Below, piece after piece: positions 1 to 4,017 of a DNA stretch of 5,142 nucleotides; the first letter of the stretch is position 1, and each line of letters begins with the position of its first letter. A program made the position numbers and the translations under genes. The notes beneath the pieces are model-generated. The model did no database searches. It saw nothing but the letters and a program-made list of their open reading frames with translations, and had not been told where the DNA came from. The stretch is from the NCBI GenBank assembly GCA_902782805.1, contig CACZON010000278.1, positions 1 to 5,142 of the forward strand, given 5' to 3'. Source of the stretch: Oscillospiraceae bacterium (GTDB taxonomy: Bacteria > Bacillota > Clostridia > Oscillospirales > Acutalibacteraceae).

Positions 1-720
1 GATCTGGCCGAGGTGAGAGAGCAGTTCTTCGCGCGTGGTTTTCGGAGAAATGTCGCTCGTGATGCATTCAAATTTGCTTTCTTCCTCGCCGTTGTATTCC
101 GTCAGAATTTTCTCCTTGGTCCGAAAAACGTTCATCAAACGGCCGACGCGTTCCTGAGAAACCACAAACTGGTGATCTTCAAATTTGAAATCGGTCACCT
201 CCGGCTCGACGCAGTCGACGAACACCTTCTCGGCCATTTCCGCGAGCTTCGTACCGAGCAGCTTTTCGTTGAGCTTTGCCGTGATCTTATGCTCGATCAC
301 GTCGCCGTCCCGGGCATTTTTCAGGTTTTTGAGGACTTCGCGCGTGTTGAAGCTGAATTCGAAGCCTTCTTTGCCGACCTTATCGGTAAAGCCGCCGCAG
401 ACGAGCTCGTAGGAGTAGGGCTCGGGGAGCGTCTGCTCGCGCCGCAGAAGATACTGCTCCACGTCTGCGTGGGTCATGCCGCTGATGTTCTTGCCGCTGA
501 TCGTGATGCTGCCGTAAGCGATCTGGGCGGGATCGATCTCTTCCTGCGTAAAATACTGAAACGCAAAGTATCCGCCGCCTGCAAGGACCGCGAATGCAAG
601 GAATATTAAAATAAAGGCAAGCCATTTTTTGCTTTTTTTCGTTTTGACGGGCTCCGATTGAGCGGCCGGCGCCGCTTTTGCCGCTTCCGGCTTCGGCGTC
701 TGTTTTTCTTTTTTCGCCAT
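1..720 (-). CDS. VanW-family-type membrane-anchored protein with PG_binding_4-like region (partial, C-terminus outside window)
   Basis: The minus-strand frame is open for 240 codons from an ATG at 718-720 to the window edge, with no stop. An AGGAGG lies 7 nt upstream of the ATG and fixes the start. Residues 1-32 are a Lys/Pro/Ala-rich cytoplasmic tail, and residues 33-55 form one hydrophobic helix, giving a type II anchor with the rest outside. The outer part resembles the N-terminal half of VanW/YoaR-type proteins: an ISGKNISGMTHADVEQYL segment at 74-91, a GFEFSFNTREVLKNLKNARDGD-like stretch around 119-140, and FVVSQERVGRLMNV at 185-198, the usual PG_binding_4 signature. The last residues (ISPKTTREEL, 224-233) match the linker that normally precedes the VanW domain, which would lie outside the window. 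Such proteins are linked to the cell wall, but their biochemical role is poorly defined. A YkuD L,D-transpeptidase with the same N-terminal domain is a less likely alternative. Confidence 0.68.
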   Translation of the reverse strand, partial: MAKKEKQTPKPEAAKAAPAAQSEPVKTKKSKKWLAFILIFLAFAVLAGGGYFAFQYFTQEEIDPAQIAYGSITISGKNISGMTHADVEQYLLRREQTLPEPYSYELVCGGFTDKVGKEGFEFSFNTREVLKNLKNARDGDVIEHKITAKLNEKLLGTKLAEMAEKVFVDCVEPEVTDFKFEDHQFVVSQERVGRLMNVFRTKEKILTEYNGEEESKFECITSDISPKTTREELLSHLGQI

Positions 721-754
721 GGCAAAACCTCCTGTCATCTTTTATTATGTAACC

Positions 755-783
755 ATCATAGCGAAAATAACGGGAAAAGTAAA
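755..783 (-). promoter_or_regulatory. Probable sigma-A promoter of the VanW-type gene
   Basis: Read on the minus strand, a -35 hexamer TTTACT (778-783) is followed by a 17-nt spacer and the -10 hexamer TATGAT (755-760). Transcription should begin near 748, giving a leader of about 28 nt that contains the AGGAGG. The -35 matches consensus at 4 of 6 bases and the -10 at 5 of 6. The -35 overlaps the left arm of the inverted repeat at 781-812. Confidence 0.6.
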
Positions 784-812
784 GTTACAGTTTTTTCATT
801 TTTCGTAACTTT
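781..812. repeat. 8-bp inverted repeat AAAGTTAC / GTAACTTT
   Basis: AAAGTTAC at 781-788 and GTAACTTT at 805-812 are perfect inverted copies separated by 16 bp of T-rich DNA. The left arm overlaps the -35 region of the minus-strand promoter. It could be an operator half-site pair for a dimeric regulator, but nothing in the window identifies a regulator, and an 8-bp repeat in AT-rich DNA can arise by chance. Confidence 0.35.
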
Positions 813-822
813 TCGATACTTT

Positions 823-836
823 TTCCGCCGGCGGAA
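823..836. promoter_or_regulatory. Perfect 14-bp palindrome between divergent promoters (possible operator)
   Basis: TTCCGCC followed directly by GGCGGAA forms a perfect 14-bp palindrome with no spacer. It stands out as GC-rich in otherwise AT-rich intergenic DNA. It ends 2 bp before the -35 element of the plus-strand promoter and lies about 40 bp upstream of the minus-strand promoter, so a dimeric protein bound here could affect both. It has no loop and no T-tract, so it is not a terminator. The function is inferred from symmetry and position only. Confidence 0.4.
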
Positions 837-838
837 GA

Positions 839-868
839 TTGACGGGGAACCGCTGTTTATGATATATT
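839..868 (+). promoter_or_regulatory. Probable sigma-A promoter of the DUF4380 gene
   Basis: TTGACG (839-844) is followed by an 18-nt spacer and TATATT (863-868). Each hexamer matches consensus at 5 of 6 bases. Transcription would start near 875, about 32 nt before the ATG. TATGAT at 858-863 is an alternative -10, but it leaves only 13 nt to the TTGACG. Confidence 0.65.
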
Positions 869-891
869 CAAATCAGAAAATCAAATCAGAT

Positions 892-898
892 AAAGGAG
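892..898 (+). promoter_or_regulatory. Ribosome binding site that fixes the DUF4380 start
   Basis: AAAGGAG ends 8 nt before the ATG at 907. The reading frame is open back to 658, but the longer version would run antisense through the start of the neighbouring gene and across both promoters, and its first 83 codons are low-complexity Arg/Phe-rich. This site makes 907 the real start. Confidence 0.85.
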
Positions 899-906
899 AG
901 AGAAAA

Positions 907-1890
907 ATGGCTGTTACGATTTCAAAGGTCGATTCGTATAAACGCTACGGTCGCTGCGTCAAGCTCGAAAACGACGCGGTGGAGCTGCTCATTACGCTCG
1001 ATCTCGGCCCGCGTATCATTTATTATGCGGCAAAAGGCGGCGAAAACCTCTTTTTCAACGACGAGGAGGATCAGGTTGTAGACCGCTCGCCGTTCTTCAA
1101 GGAGCTTTTCGGCGAAGAAGCGGAGTATCATTTCTACGGCGGCCACCGCATGTGGCTCGCGCCGCAGTATCAGATTCATACCGAATCGCCCGATAACGAC
1201 CCGGTCCTGCTCGAAGAGATCAAAAACGGTGTAAAGCTTACCTGCCCCGAAGCGAAGGTGATCGGCTTTATCTCGGCAATGACCGTCGTTCTGGACGAAG
1301 AAAAGCCGGAAATCGAGGTAACCTGCGAATTTACGAATACCTTCGAAGAGAAAAAGCGCAACGCCGTCTGGCAGGTGACCCAGTGCGCGCCGGGCGGAGT
1401 CGGATTCTTCCCCTTTATGCGCCCGTTCAGAATGCGCAAGCCCTTCTCCGAACTCACGCTTGCCGATTTCTCAAAGCCGATTCTGCCCTCCGGTTCGCTC
1501 GTGATGTTCCTCGGATCGCTTGGGGATCAGCGCCTCGGTCTCGACGATCGCTATATCACCCTGCGCTCCACCACCGAGCGTCAGCGCCCGATCAAGATCG
1601 GTTCCGCCGATACTGAAGGCTGGGCGATGTATGCGAACAAGGGCTATCTGCTCAAGATGAGCTTTACCCACGATACCGAAAAGGATTATACCGATTTCGG
1701 CAGCTCGCTCGAAGCTTATACCAGCCATCAGTTTACCGAGATCGAAGTGCTCGGGCCGATTGAAGACTGGGGAAAAGGCGAGACGATCTCGATGACGGAA
1801 AAGATCGCGATCCTCCCGCTCAAGGCGGAGATCCCGGACCTTTCCGACCGCGAAGCGGTTGCGAAGTTCATCGAGCTTCATCTGGAATAA
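907..1890 (+). CDS. DUF4380-type, galactose-mutarotase-like protein
   Basis: This gene encodes 327 residues with no signal peptide or membrane segment, so the protein should be cytoplasmic. The sequence has the look of the DUF4380 family, a branch of the galactose-mutarotase-like beta-sandwich proteins that bind or isomerise sugars. Supporting segments are KRYGRCVKL (12-20), the LGPRII turn (33-38), YGGHRMWLAP (77-86), the WQVTQCAPGG core strand (155-164) and the C-terminal FTEIEVLGP (276-284), followed by GETISMTEK. The His-Arg of the GGHR motif and the Glu residues of TEIE are the likely pocket residues by analogy with aldose epimerases; this is inference. The length is normal for a single-domain member. 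The gene stands alone, divergent from the VanW-type gene and convergent with the cyclophilin gene, and no sugar transporter or kinase is nearby, so the substrate cannot be guessed. A plain aldose 1-epimerase is a less likely reading. Confidence 0.72.
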   Translation: MAVTISKVDSYKRYGRCVKLENDAVELLITLDLGPRIIYYAAKGGENLFFNDEEDQVVDRSPFFKELFGEEAEYHFYGGHRMWLAPQYQIHTESPDNDPVLLEEIKNGVKLTCPEAKVIGFISAMTVVLDEEKPEIEVTCEFTNTFEEKKRNAVWQVTQCAPGGVGFFPFMRPFRMRKPFSELTLADFSKPILPSGSLVMFLGSLGDQRLGLDDRYITLRSTTERQRPIKIGSADTEGWAMYANKGYLLKMSFTHDTEKDYTDFGSSLEAYTSHQFTEIEVLGPIEDWGKGETISMTEKIAILPLKAEIPDLSDREAVAKFIELHLE

Positions 1891-1906
1891 AACGGTAAAA
1901 ATCAAG

Positions 1907-1939
1907 AAACGTCCTGCGGAGAAAACCCGCAGGACGTTT
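1907..1939. terminator. Bidirectional Rho-independent terminator
   Basis: A 13-bp perfect stem (1907-1919 with 1927-1939) surrounds a 7-nt loop. It is GC-rich in the middle and ends in AAA/TTT. On the plus strand it is followed by TTTTCGTTT; on the minus strand by a T-rich run including ATTTTT. It starts 17 nt after the DUF4380 stop and 17 nt beyond the cyclophilin stop, so it can end both convergent transcripts. Confidence 0.9.
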
Positions 1940-1955
1940 TCGTTTGCCGGAAGAA

Positions 1956-2567
1956 TCAGTCTGTGATCACGATCCATTCGATAACCGGCTGCTCGGATTT
2001 CTTCGTGATCACATAGTTCTTGTCAACGGTATATTTCTTGGTGCAGATCTTGTCGACAACGTCCATCCCGTTCGTGACCTTGCCGAACGCGGCGTAGAGC
2101 CCGTCGAGCCAGGCGGAAGCGTCGCCGTGGCAGATGAAGAACTGCGAAGAGGCGCTGTCGTTCTGCTTTGCGCGCGCCATCGAGATCACCCCGCGCTTGT
2201 GGGAGATCGGATTCGAGACTCCGTTTGAAGCGAATTCGCCTTTGATCTGCGTTCCGCTGCCGCCGGTGCCGTCGCCTTTCGGATCGCCGCCCTGCATCAT
2301 GAAGCCTTCCTGGATGCGATGGAACGTCAGCCCGTCGTAAAACCCGGAGGAGGCGAGGGAGATGAAATTCGAAACCGTGATCGGCGCGGCGTCGGCGTCA
2401 AGCTCCAGTTCGATCTGCCCGAAATCCTTGACCGAGATCGTCGCGTGGTGGAGGCCGCTCGCCGGATCGATCGAAGAAAGATCCGCTTTTTCCGGCTTCT
2501 GTGCGGAAGAGCATCCGATCAGAAAGACAAAGAGTACGGCGAGCAGGAGCGCGCAAATTCTTTTCAT
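1956..2567 (-). CDS. Cyclophilin-type peptidyl-prolyl cis-trans isomerase, lipoprotein
   Basis: This encodes 203 residues. The N-terminus is a lipoprotein signal: MKR, a hydrophobic stretch at 4-17 and the lipobox LIGC with the lipidated Cys at 19. A short polar linker follows, then a cyclophilin domain from about residue 40 to the end. The signatures are clear: FHRI (82-85) with the catalytic Arg84, FMMQGGDP (89-96), GVISMARA (126-133), SSQFFI (140-145) and AWLDGLYAAFG (152-162), which keeps the Trp of the drug-binding site while Tyr158 stands where human CypA has His126, as is common in bacteria. The enzyme speeds prolyl isomerisation and should fold secreted proteins at the outer face of the membrane. 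An AGGAGA lies 8 nt before the ATG. The gene is monocistronic, divergent from the SPFH gene, and ends at the shared terminator. Family assignment is firm; clients are unknown. Confidence 0.95.
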   Translation of the reverse strand: MKRICALLLAVLFVFLIGCSSAQKPEKADLSSIDPASGLHHATISVKDFGQIELELDADAAPITVSNFISLASSGFYDGLTFHRIQEGFMMQGGDPKGDGTGGSGTQIKGEFASNGVSNPISHKRGVISMARAKQNDSASSQFFICHGDASAWLDGLYAAFGKVTNGMDVVDKICTKKYTVDKNYVITKKSEQPVIEWIVITD

Positions 2568-2602
2568 ATAAAAAATCTCCTATCTGTTTAGAAAGTATTT
2601 TC

Positions 2603-2608
2603 ATCATA
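2603..2608 (-). promoter_or_regulatory. Candidate -10 element of the cyclophilin gene
   Basis: On the minus strand TATGAT occurs 35 nt before the ATG, which would give a leader of about 28 nt. No good -35 lies at 16-18 nt; the closest consensus-like hexamer is TTCACA at 2629-2634, with a 20-nt spacer. The promoter is therefore either weak, activator-dependent or misplaced by this reading. Confidence 0.4.
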
Positions 2609-2649
2609 ACGGGTAAAAGTGAAAATTCTGTGAATAAAGGCGCAGATAC

Positions 2650-2678
2650 TTTACAGGAATTTGAAGTCGTGCTAAAGT
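2650..2678 (+). promoter_or_regulatory. Probable promoter of the SPFH gene (extended -10)
   Basis: TTTACA (2650-2655) is followed by a 17-nt spacer and TAAAGT (2673-2678). The -10 is preceded by TGC, the TGN of an extended -10, which can make up for the weak hexamer. The start point would be near 2685, giving a leader of about 39 nt. Confidence 0.5.
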
Positions 2679-2723
2679 GTTCACTAGCAAGAAAAGCAAT
2701 CAGTTCAAGGAGGATATAGTTTT

Positions 2724-3650
2724 ATGAATTCGATCATGCTTTTATTGGGCCTTGCCGTGATGATCGCGGGCGTGGTGTTCTTCTTCCTGCCGAAAATCAA
2801 GAAAAGCGCCGCGGCGGCAATGCTGATCGCGGGCTTCGTGATCGCCGTTTCCGGTCAATGCTTCGCGATCGTGCCGACCGGCTATACCGGCGTACGCACG
2901 ACCTTTGGTCAGATTTCCGAAGCAAACCTGCCGCAGGGATTCAATCTGAAGGTTCCGTTTATCCAGAGCGTGAATCTGGTCAACAACAAGCAGCAGGATA
3001 TCTCGCTTTCGGCGCAGGTCTGGGGCGAAACAAAGGAGAAGGTTCCGGTGTTTGCCGAAGACGTGATCGTGACCTATCAGATCGCCGGAAACCGCTCTTC
3101 GTGGATCTACGCGAACGTTTCGCAGTCCGATCAGGATCTCGTTTCTGCCGGGCTCGTTTCGAGTTCGATCAAATCCGCAATGGTGGAGCTCGGCGTCCAG
3201 GAGGTCACGATCCGTACACATATCGAGCCGCTCGTCAAGGAAAAGCTCCAGGCGGCGCTGGATGAAAAGTACGGCGCGGCGACGGTCAACGTCCTGAAGG
3301 TCGTGATCAACAACATGAACTTCGAGGAAGAATACAACCAGGCGATCGCCGAAAAATCGATCGCGCAGCAGGTCTACGAAAAACAGCAGATCGAAAACGA
3401 GACGCGCATCGCCAAGGCCGAAGCAGACGCCAAAGCGCTGATGATCGAAGCGCAGGCGCAGGCGCAGGCCAACGAGACGCTCTCGCAATCGCTTACGGAA
3501 AACGTCCTGCTCTCGAAATTCTACGAAAAATGGGACGGAAAGCTCCCGCAGGTCATGGGAGAGCATACCGTCATCACCGCGATCGGCGAGGAGATCGCCT
3601 CCGCTGCCGGCGGCACCGGCTCCGAGCAGACCTCCCAGCCGGCGAACTGA
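2724..3650 (+). CDS. SPFH/band 7 (prohibitin-like) membrane protein
   Basis: This encodes 308 residues; AAGGAGG lies 10 nt before the ATG. Two hydrophobic helices at about 3-22 and 29-50 are separated by the short basic linker PKIKKS. The band 7 domain follows directly with VPTGYTGVRTTFG (50-62) and LPQGFNLKVPFIQSV (69-83), and continues to about residue 200 (VLKVVINNMNF, 190-200). A charged, Ala/Gln-rich segment at about 203-258 should form a coiled coil used for oligomerisation. The tail carries KWDGKLPQV (269-277), typical of prohibitin-family proteins, and ends in a flexible Gly/Ser/Gln stretch. SPFH proteins build membrane-bound oligomeric cages or microdomains and often regulate membrane proteases or organise lipids. 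No NfeD, FtsH or second SPFH gene lies next to it, so the partner is unknown. It appears to be transcribed alone, from a divergent region shared with the cyclophilin gene. Confidence 0.92.
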   Translation: MNSIMLLLGLAVMIAGVVFFFLPKIKKSAAAAMLIAGFVIAVSGQCFAIVPTGYTGVRTTFGQISEANLPQGFNLKVPFIQSVNLVNNKQQDISLSAQVWGETKEKVPVFAEDVIVTYQIAGNRSSWIYANVSQSDQDLVSAGLVSSSIKSAMVELGVQEVTIRTHIEPLVKEKLQAALDEKYGAATVNVLKVVINNMNFEEEYNQAIAEKSIAQQVYEKQQIENETRIAKAEADAKALMIEAQAQAQANETLSQSLTENVLLSKFYEKWDGKLPQVMGEHTVITAIGEEIASAAGGTGSEQTSQPAN

Positions 3651-3719
3651 TAAATCCATAAAGTTGCCGATTCGCAGGAAATCATTCGGATGCTCCCTGT
3701 TGCACGGAACATCATTGAA

Positions 3720-3748
3720 CAAAAGCCCGGAGAGAATCCGGGCTTTTG
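3720..3748 (+). terminator. Rho-independent terminator of the SPFH gene
   Basis: A 12-bp perfect stem (3720-3731 with 3737-3748) closes a 5-nt GAGAA loop. The core is GC-rich and the right arm ends in TTTT, followed by GCTGTATTTGCTTT. It lies 69 nt after the SPFH stop. The A-run on the left side could give weak termination in the other direction, but no gene needs it. Confidence 0.88.
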
Positions 3749-3926
3749 CTGTATTTGCTTTAAGCTCCCGAGTAAATCGAATGTTCAAAATTTCTGCTTG
3801 AAAAATTGAGAAAGACAATGCCTGATGATACGATTTTGTTAGTTTGAAAACAAAAAAGCCGTATAAGGCTATAGATTGTTGAAAACTAGTTGAAATAAAC
3901 AAAATTGCTGTTTATTGAAAAAGCAA
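3749..3926. other. AT-rich gene-free stretch with TTGAAA motifs
   Basis: No credible gene lies between the SPFH terminator and the LRR gene promoter. Base composition falls sharply: a hand count gives about 27% GC for 3781-3960 against about 63% in the last part of the SPFH gene. The motif TTGAAAA or TTGAAAT recurs in the same orientation at 3798, 3844, 3879, 3890 and 3915, and once inverted at 3935-3941. A short frame from ATG 3690 runs through the terminator stem and has no clear ribosome binding site, so it is not called. The stretch may simply be an upstream activating or curved-DNA region. Confidence 0.5.
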
Positions 3927-3944
3927 TTGCAATCTTTTCAACAA
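3876..3944. repeat. 10-bp inverted repeat TTGTTGAAAA / TTTTCAACAA
   Basis: The arms are at 3876-3885 and 3935-3944, with 49 bp between them. The right arm lies inside the -35/-10 spacer of the LRR gene promoter. AGATTGT also occurs as a direct repeat at 3873-3879 and 3944-3950, next to each arm. A smaller stem, AATTGCT (3903-3909) with AGCAATT (3922-3928), nests inside. Confidence 0.45.
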
Positions 3945-3955
3945 GATTGTATAAT
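3927..3955 (+). promoter_or_regulatory. Strong sigma-A-like promoter of the LRR surface-protein gene
   Basis: TTGCAA (3927-3932) is followed by a 17-nt spacer and a perfect TATAAT (3950-3955). Transcription should start near 3962, leaving a leader of about 56 nt. The -35 lies within the 8-bp palindrome GCAATTGC (3923-3930), and the spacer is filled by the inverted repeat at 3930-3949. Confidence 0.72.
3930..3949. promoter_or_regulatory. Inverted repeat in the promoter spacer (candidate operator)
   Basis: CAATCTT (3930-3936) and AAGATTG (3943-3949) are perfect inverted copies 6 bp apart. Together they span 20 bp, overlapping the last three bases of the -35 and abutting the -10. A dimeric repressor bound here would block RNA polymerase. 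An alternative is a spacer-distorting activator of the MerR type, but the 17-nt spacer is already optimal, which argues against that. The regulator is not in the window. Confidence 0.5.
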
Positions 3956-4017
3956 AAATTTAATATGCAATTTTGTAATGCGTGAATCGAAAATCAACCG
4001 AAAGGCGGCAGTCAGTC

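Larger units (their letters stand above)
3899..3976. repeat. 10-bp inverted repeat ACAAAATTGC / GCAATTTTGT flanking the LRR promoter
   Basis: The arms are at 3899-3908 and 3967-3976 and enclose the whole promoter at 3927-3955. The arms are AT-rich, so a chance origin is possible. Confidence 0.4.

Noticed and set aside
13..609. A 198-codon plus-strand frame at the left edge
   Set aside because: It is antisense to the VanW-type gene, which has a signal anchor, a ribosome binding site and matching family motifs.
658..906. An 83-codon N-terminal extension of the DUF4380 gene
   Set aside because: It overlaps the divergent gene and both promoters, is low-complexity, and the AAAGGAG before the ATG at 907 gives a better start.
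1471..1977. A 168-codon minus-strand frame spanning the end of the DUF4380 gene
   Set aside because: It crosses the bidirectional terminator and both neighbouring gene ends and has no domain; it is a shadow.
3690..3809. A 39-codon frame in the intergenic region
   Set aside because: It reads through both arms of the SPFH terminator and has no convincing ribosome binding site.
3857..3870. AGCC / GGCT mini-hairpin as a terminator or riboswitch part
   Set aside because: The stem is only 4 bp with no T-tract after it, and it lies upstream of the promoter rather than in a transcript leader.
2742..3902. A 386-codon open frame on the minus strand opposite the SPFH gene
   Set aside because: It is antisense to a clear SPFH gene, rich in Arg/Asp/Leu as shadows are, runs through a terminator hairpin, and has no recognisable domain.
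3838..3976. AT-rich repeats as a replication origin or phage attachment site
   Set aside because: There is no DnaA-box cluster (TTATCCACA type), no integrase gene and no tRNA; the repeats are better explained as promoter context.
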